Notes under the pieces: model-generated
Database searches by the model: none
What the model saw: only the letters and a program-made list of their open reading frames with translations
What the model was told of the DNA's origin: nothing
Shown: piece after piece, positions 51,559-59,703 of the stretch
Numbering within the stretch: position 1 is the stretch's first letter
Layout: each line of letters starts with the position of its first letter
Made by a program: the position numbers and the translations under genes
Assembly (NCBI RefSeq): GCF_003293595.1
Contig: NZ_CP022162.1
Span: 1,474,248 to 1,538,247, forward strand
Length of the DNA: 64,000 bases
From: Microbacterium sp. PM5
Lineage (GTDB): Bacteria > Actinomycetota > Actinomycetes > Actinomycetales > Microbacteriaceae
Direction of reading: 5' to 3'

Positions 51559-52907
51559 GCCTGGCCACGACCGTCCGCCTCACCGTGATGCTCGCACGTC
51601 CGTCGCGGCAGGGTCGCGCGGCACTGGTGCTGCCGATCGTCGCGTTCGGCGTCACGACCGCGCTGCTGCTGGTCGTCGTCGGCGGGGTGCGCATGTTCTT
51701 CACCGATCCTCGCGCGGCCGCAGAGACGGAAATCGTCTATCGGGTGCTGAGCGCCCTGGCGCTCGTGCTGCTCACGGTGCCGATCGCGACGCTGGGCGCG
51801 GCCGCCGCACGCCTATCGGCGCGCCGACGCAACGACCGCCTCGCCACTCTGCGCCTTCTCGGGGCCGGGGCGGGCGAGGTCAGCGCGATGACGGTCGTCG
51901 AAGCAGGCGCGACCGCGCTGGTCGGCGGCATCCTGGGCGTCGGACTGTACGCGGCGCTGCTGCCGCTGGTGGGACTGCTGCCGTTCTTCGGCGGCCCCGT
52001 CGGCGCCGAGGCTCTCTGGACCGGCGCGGGCACGGCGGCCGGGGCGGTCGTGGGTGTCGTCGTGGTCGCCACGGCGAGCGCGGCGCTGAGCCTGCGGCGG
52101 GTACAGCTCACGCCGCTCGGCGTGGCGCGTCGCACCGACCCGCCACGGCGGCGCACGACGGCGCTCGTCTTCGGCGTGCTCGCGATCGTCGCCGTCGTGA
52201 CCGCCGTGTCGAACATCAGCGCCATCGCACAGGTCTGGGGCGCCGCGGTCGGACTGGTCGTCCTGATGGGCCTGTTCGGGGTCGCGCTGCTGATCGTGAA
52301 CGTCGTCGGCACACCGCTGGTCGCCGCTCGCGGACGCAGCCTCGCACGCACCACGTCGTCTCCGGCGCGACTCATCGCCGGGCGTGAGCTGTCGGCGCAC
52401 GCGGCCTCGGCCTGGCGCCGGGTCTCGGGAATCGCGATGATCGCCTTCATCGCAGTGGTGGGCGGCTCGGGAGCGAGCCTCTTGGCCCTCGCCGGCGACG
52501 ACGGGCAGACGGGGTCTCAGGCCGTGCTGTTCGCCGACATGCGCACGGGCGTGCTCGTGACGCTCGGCGTCGGCTTCGCGCTGCTCGCGTGCTCGGTGGG
52601 GGTGACACAGGCCGCGTCCACGCTCGAGGACCGCGAGCTCATCGTGGGCCTGGATCGTCTGGGGATGCCGGGGCGCGAACTGCGCCGCGCCCGCGCGCAC
52701 ACCGTCATGGTGCCGCTGCGTTGGGCGGCGGTGGGGGGCGCGCTCGTCGGGGCCGCACTGGCGCTGCCGGTCGTCGGCATGACCGTGCTCGTCGCGCCCG
52801 TCTCCCTCGCCGTGATCGTGGGCACGTTCGTCGCCGGGATCCTGCTGGTGCGCCTGTCATTGCTCGCGTCCCGGCCGCTGGTGACGGCGATCCGCCGGGC
52901 AGCCTGA
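51555..52907 (+). CDS. FtsX-like ABC transporter permease
   Basis: A 450-residue membrane protein with about eight to ten hydrophobic segments and two FtsX-type blocks: ARLSARRRNDRLATLRLLGA and the similar LEDRELIVGLDRLGMPG near the C-terminus. It starts at the ATG overlapping the ATPase stop (ATGA). With the ATPase it forms a probable exporter of antibiotic peptides or lipophilic compounds; no sensor or regulator is next to it, so the substrate is open. Confidence 0.88.
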   Translation: MSLATTVRLTVMLARPSRQGRAALVLPIVAFGVTTALLLVVVGGVRMFFTDPRAAAETEIVYRVLSALALVLLTVPIATLGAAAARLSARRRNDRLATLRLLGAGAGEVSAMTVVEAGATALVGGILGVGLYAALLPLVGLLPFFGGPVGAEALWTGAGTAAGAVVGVVVVATASAALSLRRVQLTPLGVARRTDPPRRRTTALVFGVLAIVAVVTAVSNISAIAQVWGAAVGLVVLMGLFGVALLIVNVVGTPLVAARGRSLARTTSSPARLIAGRELSAHAASAWRRVSGIAMIAFIAVVGGSGASLLALAGDDGQTGSQAVLFADMRTGVLVTLGVGFALLACSVGVTQAASTLEDRELIVGLDRLGMPGRELRRARAHTVMVPLRWAAVGGALVGAALALPVVGMTVLVAPVSLAVIVGTFVAGILLVRLSLLASRPLVTAIRRAA

Positions 52908-52926
52908 GGCGAGGACTGCGCAGAGC

Positions 52927-53643
52927 TCAGGCGAGCCGGGGTCGGTTCCACTGCCCCGGCTCGTCGAACTCCGCGTAGCGCACGTCGACGCCGTCGGGTC
53001 CGAGCGAGGCGGCGACGACCAGCAGCGACAGGGTCGGGTACCCGAAGGGACGGTTGTCGCGCACGATGGCGCGATCGTCGGTGGGTCCCAGTCCGCTCGT
53101 CAGCTCGAGAGTGTCGAGCCAGGGCTCCCACCAGTGCCCGTCGATGGCAGCCGGCGCGCTGAAGGCCTCGCGCCACGCCGCGATGCGCGCCGTCGCCTCG
53201 TCGTCGACGTCGTCATGCGCGACCATGTGGATGCCGGGAGCAAGCTCCACGTGCCGCAGCGCGCCGCCGTCCCACATGGTGACGCGGGCACCGGCCGGCG
53301 TCGCCTCGACGAGGTTGAATCCCTGCGCGTGCGGCGGGTCGTCCGCGGCACGACCCGCGACGGCGTCCAGGACGATCCGACCGCGGGAGACGGGCGGCTC
53401 GCCGTCGGGGTCGGCAGCCAGCACGTCGGCGCGGTTGAGGATCACCGCGACGCGGCCGTGCTCGGCATCCGCGGCCAACCACGCACCACCGGCACGACGG
53501 TCGCGCACGCCTCGCACAGCGGGAAGCTCGGGCCACCACGGGCCCAGCGGATCCCACGAGCGCGCGGGATCCTCGTCGCGGACGGCGAGCAGCCGCACGG
53601 GTGCGCCGTCGTCGTGCGGAACGTGGACGATGACGGTGCACAC
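52927..53643 (-). CDS. NRDE (TANGO2-like) family protein
   Basis: A 238-residue protein. I start it at the GTG 53643, giving an N-terminus M-C-TVIVHVP with Cys at position 2, as in NRDE/TANGO2 proteins, where this Cys is conserved and may become an N-terminal nucleophile. Other family parts: RLLAVRDEDPARSWDP, a Trp-rich stretch, GGAWLAADAEHGRVAVILNR and GFNLVEATPAGARVTMWDG. Function unsettled (heme or lipid handling has been proposed for TANGO2). It is divergent from coaBC with 64 bp between. Confidence 0.8.
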   Translation of the reverse strand: MCTVIVHVPHDDGAPVRLLAVRDEDPARSWDPLGPWWPELPAVRGVRDRRAGGAWLAADAEHGRVAVILNRADVLAADPDGEPPVSRGRIVLDAVAGRAADDPPHAQGFNLVEATPAGARVTMWDGGALRHVELAPGIHMVAHDDVDDEATARIAAWREAFSAPAAIDGHWWEPWLDTLELTSGLGPTDDRAIVRDNRPFGYPTLSLLVVAASLGPDGVDVRYAEFDEPGQWNRPRLA

Positions 53644-53707
53644 GGTTGCTCGAGACCTCTCCGTCCGCTCCTCGTGGCCCCGCCGTCGGGCGTGGCAGGA
53701 TCGGACC

Positions 53708-54931
53708 ATGTTCGTTGTCGTGGGCGTGACGGGCGGCATCGCCGCGTACAAGACGGTGCACCTCGTGCGCGCCCTCGTGACCAACGGGCACGAGGTGCAC
53801 GTTGTTCCCACCGAGGACTCGCTGCGCTTCGTCGGGACGACCACGTGGGAGGCCGTCAGCAGGAATCCTGTCACGACCAGTGTCCACGATGACGTGGCCC
53901 GCGTGCGCCACGTCGCCCTCGGCACGTCGGCCGAGCTCATCATCATCGCCCCTGCGACCGCCAACACGCTCGCGAAGATGACCGCAGGCATCGCGGACGA
54001 CCTGCTCGGTGTCACGCTGCTGGCCACGAGAGCCCCCGTCGTCGTCGCCCCCGCCATGCATACGGCGATGTGGGAGCACCCCGCGACACAGGCCAACGTC
54101 GCAACGCTGCGCGCACGCGGTGTGCACGTGGTGGGGCCGGCCGACGGTCCGCTGACCGGCGGCGACAGCGGGCCGGGGCGCATGGTCGAGCCGGAGGAGA
54201 TCCTCGCGTCCGCCCTCGCCGTCGCGGCGCCCTCTACGGCGCCCTCCTCCTCGTCGACCGACCTCACGGGCGTGCGGGTCGCGGTGTCGACCGGTGGGAC
54301 GCGTGAGCCCATCGATCCGGTGCGCTTCCTCGGCAATCGCTCCAGCGGCCGCCAGGGTGCCGAGCTCGCCCTCGCCGCCGCCGACCGCGGCGCCGACGTC
54401 GTGCTCGTGGCGGCGCACGTCGACGAAGGGGTGCTCGCCGCGGCATCCCGTCACGCGCGCATCACGATGGTGCGCGTCGGCACGGCCGCCGAACTCGAGG
54501 CGGCGATGACGGATGCCGCGGCCGGCGCCGATGTCGTCGCGATGGTCGCCGCGGTCGCCGACTACCGCGTGGCGGAGATCTCGCGCGAGAAGCTGCGCAA
54601 GGAGGACGGCGTGCCGCGGCTGGAGCTGGTGACCACCCCCGATGTGCTCGCGGGGCTCGTCGCGGCGCGGCGGCCCGGGCAGACGATCATCGGTTTCGCT
54701 GCCGAGACGGCCGCCGACGACGAGGAACTGCTCGCCTGGGGGCGGCGCAAGCGGGCGCGCAAGGGCGTCGACCTCTTGGCCGCGAACCGGGTCGACGAGG
54801 ATCACGGTTTCGAAGTGGCCGACAACCGGGTGCTCCTGCTCGATGCGTCCGACCAGGTCGTGACGGATGCCGCGGGCACCAAGCGCGAGGTCGCCGACGC
54901 GATCTGGGACGCGGTAGCCGAGATTCGCTGA
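53708..54931 (+). CDS. coaBC: Bifunctional phosphopantothenoylcysteine decarboxylase/phosphopantothenate-cysteine ligase
   Basis: Two steps of CoA synthesis. The 407 residues comprise CoaC (FMN-binding VVVGVTGGIAAYKTVHLVRA, PATANTLAKMTAGIADDLL, PAMHTAMWEHPATQANV) and CoaB (STGGTREPIDPVRFLGNRSS and the dimer/CTP region KGVDLLAANRV). One odd point: the usual catalytic Cys-bearing flap of CoaC is not obvious; DGPLTGGDSGPGRM stands where xxLACGxxGxGRM is normal, so the Cys appears to be Asp or Gly. A near-consensus AGGAT box lies 6 nt before the ATG. Confidence 0.92.
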   Translation: MFVVVGVTGGIAAYKTVHLVRALVTNGHEVHVVPTEDSLRFVGTTTWEAVSRNPVTTSVHDDVARVRHVALGTSAELIIIAPATANTLAKMTAGIADDLLGVTLLATRAPVVVAPAMHTAMWEHPATQANVATLRARGVHVVGPADGPLTGGDSGPGRMVEPEEILASALAVAAPSTAPSSSSTDLTGVRVAVSTGGTREPIDPVRFLGNRSSGRQGAELALAAADRGADVVLVAAHVDEGVLAAASRHARITMVRVGTAAELEAAMTDAAAGADVVAMVAAVADYRVAEISREKLRKEDGVPRLELVTTPDVLAGLVAARRPGQTIIGFAAETAADDEELLAWGRRKRARKGVDLLAANRVDEDHGFEVADNRVLLLDASDQVVTDAAGTKREVADAIWDAVAEIR

Positions 54932-54945
54932 CGGCGAGGGCTACC

Positions 54946-55052
54946 GCGTTTCGACTCGCCGCTGCGCTCCTCGCTCAACGACCGAGGTCATCCGCCCCGG
55001 TCGTTGAGCGAGCGCAGCGAGTCGAAACGCAGAGCGCAGCGAGTCGAAACGC
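54946..55052. repeat. Palindromic intergenic repeat (REP-like)
   Basis: Left arm at about 54947-54983 (TTTCGACTCGC...CTCAACGACC) and right arm at 54999-55030 (GGTCGTTGAGCGAGCGCAGC then GAGTCGAAACGC). A third partial direct copy of GCGCAGCGAGTCGAAACGC follows at 55034-55052. It lies between the convergent coaBC and PTS genes and can form a long hairpin, so it may also terminate transcription. I know this sequence type as a dispersed repeat in Microbacteriaceae. Confidence 0.85.
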
Positions 55053-55059
55053 CGCCGTG

Positions 55060-57162
55060 TCAGGCCTTCTTCTGCACGTCCAGCAGCGGGGCGCCGTGGG
55101 TGACGGGGCCAAGCTTCACCGGGTCGACGGTGTCGAACGTGTCTCCGTTGAGGACGATCACCGGCGTGATCAGCGGGTAGCCTGCCTTCTCGATCACGGC
55201 ACGGTCGAAGGTCACCAGCGGCGTGCCGGTCTCGACGCGGTCGCCGTTCTTCACCTTCACATCGAACCCCTCACCCTTCAGGTTGACGGTGTCGATGCCG
55301 ACGTGGATCAGCACCTCGGCGCCGTTGTCCAGCTGCAGGCCGAAGGCGTGACCGGTCGGCTGCGCGGCGACAACGACACCGGCGCCCGGTGCGTAGACGG
55401 TGGTTCCGGTCGGCTCGATCGCCACGCCGGGCCCCATCACTCCGCCCGCGAACACGGGGTCGGGCACGGTGTCGAGCGGCACCACCGTGCCGTCCAACGG
55501 TGCCGCGACCTGGATCAGCGCGCCCACTGCGGCGGTACGCTCGGCGACCGCGGTGGCCGTCTGCGCTCCTTCACCGGCCACACCGGCCAGTTCCGCGCCT
55601 CCGGCGACCGCCGGGATGATGTCGCGCGCCGCACCGGGGGCGACGGATGCCGCACCCGCCGTGGCCGCGGCAACGGCCGCACCCGCCGGCTCCGGGTTCT
55701 TGTACCCGGAGATCATGACGAGCACCATCGCGACGACGAAGGCGCCGGCGACGGCGACCAAGTAGAGCCCGATCGGGTTGAACGCGGGGATCGTCAGCAG
55801 CGACGTGAAGACGAACGCCTGCGTCGTGATGCCGTGCGGCAGGCCCAGCAGGAGCGATCCGACGCCGATGATCAGACCACCCGTGAGGCAGCCGACGAGC
55901 ATGCGCGGATAGATCCTCTTGTACCGCAGGTGGATGCCGTACAGCGACGGCTCGGAGATGCCGCCGAGAAGGCCCGCGGCGAGCGCGCCGGTCGCCGTCT
56001 GGCGCATCTGCTTGTCCTTCTCGCGCCAGGCGAGCACGAGCACACCGGCCGTGGCGCCGAAGCACGCGAAGTTCCACGCACCCATGGGGCCCTGGATGAA
56101 GTCGTACCCGAGGGTCTGGATGTTCAGCAGCATGATGGCGTTGATCGGCCAGTGCAGGCCCAGCGGCACCATGAAGGGGTAGGCCAGCGGGATGACGATC
56201 GCGAAGATGAACGGTGAGAACGTGTTGATGGAGCTCAGCAGGTTCGCCAGGGCCGCGCCCGCGTAGACGCCGATCGGGCCGATGAGGAACGCCGTCAGCG
56301 GAATCATGACGAGCATCGAGATGAACGGCACGAAGATGAGCTGGATGTTCTCGGGAATGACCTTCTTCAGCCCCTTGTAGACCAGGCCCAGCACGGCCGC
56401 CATCAGCAGCGGCGGGAACACCTGCGAGCTGTAGTCGAAGATCGTCAGCGGCAGGCCGAACACCTGCACGGTCGTGATCTGCGAGCCGAGGAAGGTCGTC
56501 TGCACGGCATCCGCCGTCTTGCCGAGCCCCGCGAATCCGGGAAGCATCGTCACGGCCATGATCGCGAAGCCCACCCACGGGTCGGCACCGATCTTCTGCG
56601 ACGCGTTGTAGGCCACCATCAGCGGCAGGAAGATGAACACGCACTGCCACATGAGGTTGACGAAGGCCCACGACGGCGGCAGCACGACACCGGGCGCGTT
56701 CCACGCCGGAATCCAGCCGAGCGTCGCGGCCAGTGCCATGAACGTGATGAACAGCGAGGCGCCGAGGAGGGCGCCGAGGATGGGGCGGAAGGAGTCCGAG
56801 AGGAACTCGAACAGCGTGTCGAGCCACGCGTTCGTGCCGCGGGGGCCCTTCGCGCGCTCGCGCGCCTTGATGTCGGCGTCGCTCTCCCCCGCGCCGGCGG
56901 CGGATGCACCGCCGGCCATGACGGGCAGCGCCATGATCTCGTTGTAGACGGTCTGCACGCCGCCGCCGATCACGACCTGGAAGCGGTCGCCGGCCTGCGG
57001 GACCGCGCCGAGCACTCCCGGAATGGCTTCGACGGCGGTCTTGTCGACCTTGTCTCCGTCGTTGAGCTGGAAGCGCAATCGTGTGGCGCAGTGGGTGAGA
57101 CTCGCGATGTTTCCGGGTCCGCCGACGGCGTCGACGATCTCGGATGCCGAATTGGATGCCAT
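55060..57162 (-). CDS. PTS permease EIIBCA, glucose/beta-glucoside family
   Basis: A 700-residue sugar phosphotransferase permease that imports and phosphorylates a hexose or beta-glucoside. EIIB is N-terminal with phospho-Cys25 (LTHCATRLRF). EIIC (about 105-480) has about ten membrane segments. A linker rich in Ala/Val leads to EIIA with phospho-His in LIHVGIDTVNLKGEGF. The domain order B-C-A matches BglF/SucP-type permeases. Purine-rich AAAGAGGCG precedes the ATG. No adjacent antiterminator or phospho-beta-glucosidase gene is present, so glucose, sucrose and trehalose remain possible substrates. Confidence 0.9.
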   Translation of the reverse strand: MASNSASEIVDAVGGPGNIASLTHCATRLRFQLNDGDKVDKTAVEAIPGVLGAVPQAGDRFQVVIGGGVQTVYNEIMALPVMAGGASAAGAGESDADIKARERAKGPRGTNAWLDTLFEFLSDSFRPILGALLGASLFITFMALAATLGWIPAWNAPGVVLPPSWAFVNLMWQCVFIFLPLMVAYNASQKIGADPWVGFAIMAVTMLPGFAGLGKTADAVQTTFLGSQITTVQVFGLPLTIFDYSSQVFPPLLMAAVLGLVYKGLKKVIPENIQLIFVPFISMLVMIPLTAFLIGPIGVYAGAALANLLSSINTFSPFIFAIVIPLAYPFMVPLGLHWPINAIMLLNIQTLGYDFIQGPMGAWNFACFGATAGVLVLAWREKDKQMRQTATGALAAGLLGGISEPSLYGIHLRYKRIYPRMLVGCLTGGLIIGVGSLLLGLPHGITTQAFVFTSLLTIPAFNPIGLYLVAVAGAFVVAMVLVMISGYKNPEPAGAAVAAATAGAASVAPGAARDIIPAVAGGAELAGVAGEGAQTATAVAERTAAVGALIQVAAPLDGTVVPLDTVPDPVFAGGVMGPGVAIEPTGTTVYAPGAGVVVAAQPTGHAFGLQLDNGAEVLIHVGIDTVNLKGEGFDVKVKNGDRVETGTPLVTFDRAVIEKAGYPLITPVIVLNGDTFDTVDPVKLGPVTHGAPLLDVQKKA

Positions 57163-57440
57163 TTTTTCGCCTCTTTTTCGTTATGCGACGTCCTGTCGAT
57201 GACGATCTGTCGCAGGCGACTCTATATCGCCGCCAGGACAGCGGACAGGGCCCGGACCGTGGCAAACGGCCCGGAGGAAATGCGGCCCGACGGGCGGTTC
57301 GCATTCAGGTTTCACTCAGGTTCTGCGCCGGGGATGTCCAGAAAACGTTGTGAAGCTGTGACCTTCGTGTCCACCCGAGGACGCACACCGCTCGCGCTCC
57401 GGCGCCGGGGCGGTGCTGATTCACCGGAAGTACTCTCTTT
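57163..57440. other. Divergent gap between PTS and transglycosylase genes
   Basis: A 278-bp gap with no gene. It holds a short palindrome GGCGA-N7-TCGCC (57215-57231) upstream of the PTS gene, and TACTCT (57431-57436) 4 nt before the transglycosylase ATG. No convincing -35 box is visible on either side. Confidence 0.5.
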
Positions 57441-58364
57441 ATGCCCCGTCTGCCTTACCGCCCCGTGACATCCGCCCTCCTCGGCCTCGGCCTCGTGATC
57501 GGCGCCGCCACGACCACTGCGGGGGCCCTGCCGGCCTTCGCTGCGAGCGATGCTCCCGCCGCCTCCACCGGCTCGGTCACCGTCGAGACCACCTCCGCAC
57601 CGCTCAGCGCGATCACCGCCGGCGGCGTCACCGCGATGAGCGCCGCGCAGAGTGCCGTCGCCGCCGCCGCGAAGGTGTCGATCGACATCTCGGCCTCCGG
57701 TCTCGATGTCGGCACCACCGACACCTCGGTCGACACCGCCAAGCTCGGCGCGCTCATCACGAAGCTGCGCGCACTCGACGTGACGCCCGCGATGATGATC
57801 CCCACGCTCACCTCCGACGCGAAGGCCGAGACCGAGGTCGTCGCCGCCAAGACGGCGAAGCTGCGGGCCGCCCTCGATGCCGCCGTGCAGCGCAAGGCCG
57901 CAGAGGAGGCTGCCGCCAAGGCCGCCGCCGAGGCGGCGGCGAAGGCTGCTGCCGAGGCCGCCGCGGCCGCAGAAGCCGCCGCGAAGGCGAAGGCCGAGGA
58001 GGCCGCTGCGGCGAAGACCGCGTCGGTCTCGTCGCGTCCGGCCGTCGACGTCAACGTCGACCCGGCATCCGCTCAGGGCATCGCTCGTTCCATGGCGGCG
58101 GCCAACTACGGCTGGGGCGACGACCAGTTCGCCTGCCTCGTGTCGCTGTGGAACAAGGAGTCGGGCTGGCGCGTCAACGCCGCCAACAGCAGCGGCGCCT
58201 ACGGTATCCCGCAGGCTCTCCCCGGCAGCAAGATGGCATCGGCCGGTGCCGACTGGGAGACCAACCCGGCGACCCAGATCGCGTGGGGCATGGGCTACAT
58301 CGCGGGCCGTTACGGCACGCCGTGCGGCGCGTGGGACCACTCGGAGTCGGTGGGCTGGTACTGA
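57441..58364 (+). CDS. Secreted lytic transglycosylase-like protein with Ala-rich coiled coil
   Basis: A 307-residue exported cell-wall enzyme. A signal peptide (to about residue 36, ending LPAFAA) is followed by a Thr/Ser/Ala-rich part. An Ala/Lys/Glu coiled coil (about 148-195) has near-repeats KAAAEAAAKAAAEAA. The C-terminal domain has the goose-lysozyme-like core CLVSLWNKESGWRVNAANSS, with its catalytic Glu, and AYGIPQALPGSKM. Such proteins cleave peptidoglycan. A perfect 13-bp hairpin follows the stop. Confidence 0.88.
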   Translation: MPRLPYRPVTSALLGLGLVIGAATTTAGALPAFAASDAPAASTGSVTVETTSAPLSAITAGGVTAMSAAQSAVAAAAKVSIDISASGLDVGTTDTSVDTAKLGALITKLRALDVTPAMMIPTLTSDAKAETEVVAAKTAKLRAALDAAVQRKAAEEAAAKAAAEAAAKAAAEAAAAAEAAAKAKAEEAAAAKTASVSSRPAVDVNVDPASAQGIARSMAAANYGWGDDQFACLVSLWNKESGWRVNAANSSGAYGIPQALPGSKMASAGADWETNPATQIAWGMGYIAGRYGTPCGAWDHSESVGWY

Positions 58365-58385
58365 GCAGCGCACACGTACGCCTTC

Positions 58386-58417
58386 GAACGGCCCGGACCT
58401 CTGCGTCCGGGCCGTTC
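58386..58417 (+). terminator. Terminator of the transglycosylase gene
   Basis: A perfect 13-bp stem (GAACGGCCCGGAC / GTCCGGGCCGTTC) with a 6-nt loop, 21 nt after the stop codon. No U-tract beyond a short TTC. Confidence 0.8.
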
Positions 58418-58437
58418 GCCCGTTCTAGGGTGGGCGC

Positions 58438-58977
58438 ATGACGTGGCAGACGCGCGCATCGCGCACCGTGTACGAGAACCGCTGGATCCGCGTCGAGGAG
58501 AACGACGTCGTCGGCCCGCACGGCGAGGGCATCTACGGGGTGGTGGAGATGCAGCATCCCGCCGTGTTCGTCGTGGCCGTCGACGATGACGACCGCGTCT
58601 GTCTCGTCTCGCTCGAGCGCTACACGACGGGGCCTTCATGGGAGGTGCCGGCGGGCGGCTCCGACGGCGAAGACCCACTGGCCGCGGCGAAGCGCGAGCT
58701 GGCCGAGGAAGCCGGCATCACGGCGGAGCGCTGGACCGCACTCGGCCGGATGAACGCCCTCAACGGCATCGCCCGCGCGCCCGAGTTCGTCTTCCTCGCG
58801 CAGGGCGTCTCCCGGGGTGCGGATGCCGAGGCATCCCAGCATGAGGAGGGAATCGACGCGGTGCGGTGGGTACCGTTCGGCCAGGTCCTGCGCATGATCG
58901 CCGCCGGCGAGATCACCGACGGCGAGAGTGTCGCCGCGGTCGCGTATGCGGGCATCCACCTCGGACGCTTCGCCTGA
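58438..58977 (+). CDS. Nudix hydrolase (ADP-ribose pyrophosphatase type)
   Basis: A 179-residue hydrolase. The Nudix box GGSDGEDPLAAAKRELAEEA is complete (GX5EX7REUXEEXGU). Upstream, VFVVAVDDDDRVCLVSLERY and WEVPAGG fit the ADP-ribose/NDP-sugar pyrophosphatase subgroup. TAGGGT lies 6 nt before the ATG. Confidence 0.9.
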   Translation: MTWQTRASRTVYENRWIRVEENDVVGPHGEGIYGVVEMQHPAVFVVAVDDDDRVCLVSLERYTTGPSWEVPAGGSDGEDPLAAAKRELAEEAGITAERWTALGRMNALNGIARAPEFVFLAQGVSRGADAEASQHEEGIDAVRWVPFGQVLRMIAAGEITDGESVAAVAYAGIHLGRFA

Positions 58978-58986
58978 GACTCGCGC

Positions 58987-59502
58987 TCAGACGCTGAGGG
59001 GGCGCGCCCTCCATACGACATCCCGATCGCGCGCCGCGGAGTCGACCACGTCGATGCGGTCGATGACGAACCCCTCCCGTTGATAGAACGCGCCGGCGCG
59101 GCGATTCGCGGCGACGTGCTCGATGAGCACGCGGGGCGTCCCCTCCGGCAACGTTGCGATCATGGCATCGAGCAGGCGGACGCCGAACCCCCGGCCGCGC
59201 CGCCCCGGAGCGACGTACAGCCGATAGACGACGGGTTCGCCGCCGGCGGTGCCGAGCTCGCCGACACCGACGAGGGCTCCGTCCGCGTCCACGGCGACCC
59301 ACACCGCCCCGGCCGCCACCCCTCGGGAGGTGACCTCCGGATTCCACCAGTCGGCCACGAGCTCGGCAGCGGCCGCCGCTCCGATGAGCGGACCGTAGTG
59401 CGCCGGGAGCACGTCCGTTCCGAAGGCGCAGATCGTCGGGACCTCCTGCGGGCGCGCGAGACGGATCTCGACGTCGGCGCTCGAGGAGGCGTCGATGGTC
59501 AC
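58987..59502 (-). CDS. GNAT-family N-acetyltransferase coupled to rpmJ
   Basis: A 171-residue acetyltransferase with the acetyl-CoA loop [20 protein letters not shown] and the C-terminal [19 protein letters not shown]. Its GTG start overlaps the rpmJ stop (GTGA), so it is translated from the rpmJ transcript and should rise under the same, probably zinc-starvation, control. The acceptor is unknown. Confidence 0.87.
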   Translation of the reverse strand: MTIDASSSADVEIRLARPQEVPTICAFGTDVLPAHYGPLIGAAAAAELVADWWNPEVTSRGVAAGAVWVAVDADGALVGVGELGTAGGEPVVYRLYVAPGRRGRGFGVRLLDAMIATLPEGTPRVLIEHVAANRRAGAFYQREGFVIDRIDVVDSAARDRDVVWRARPLSV

Positions 59503-59621
59503 CCCTGCCGGCCCTTGAACCGAGGGTTCTGCTTGTTGATGACGTAGACGCGACCGCGCCGGCGAACGACCTGAGCACCGGGCTGCTCCTTCAGCGACTT
59601 GAGCGACGCACGAACTTTCAC
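59499..59621 (-). CDS. rpmJ: Ribosomal protein L36, Cys-free (zinc-independent) form
   Basis: A 40-residue basic protein starting [20 protein letters not shown] and ending [12 protein letters not shown]. This is L36, but all four Cys/His zinc ligands of the usual form are missing, as in the C-minus paralogues made when zinc is short. The GTG start has a strong GGAGG 5 nt upstream. A Zur-like palindrome lies 13-29 bp upstream of the start. Confidence 0.93.
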   Translation of the reverse strand: MKVRASLKSLKEQPGAQVVRRRGRVYVINKQNPRFKGRQG

Positions 59622-59633
59622 GAGACCTCCTTG

Positions 59634-59650
59634 TTGATAATTCTTCTCAA
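59634..59650. promoter_or_regulatory. Candidate Zur box between rpmJ and the CobW-like gene
   Basis: TTGATAATTCTTCTCAA, an imperfect 17-bp palindrome matching the Fur/Zur 7-1-7 layout (TGATAAT-N-ATTATCA) with two mismatches between arms. It overlaps a plus-strand -35 candidate (TTGATA, 59634-59639) whose -10 is TAGAGT (59659-59664, 19 bp away). It is just upstream of rpmJ on the other side, so one bound repressor could silence both genes. Confidence 0.55.
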
Positions 59651-59703
59651 TAAGAAGCTAGAGTGAAGGCGTCCGTCCGTCAAACCTGAAAGCAGGCCCC
59701 GTC

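Noticed and set aside
57890..58025. Repetitive GCC/GAG/AAG stretch that looks like a short tandem repeat array.
   Set aside because: It is in frame within the transglycosylase gene and encodes an Ala/Lys/Glu coiled coil; unit lengths are irregular, so it is neither a CRISPR nor a clean satellite.
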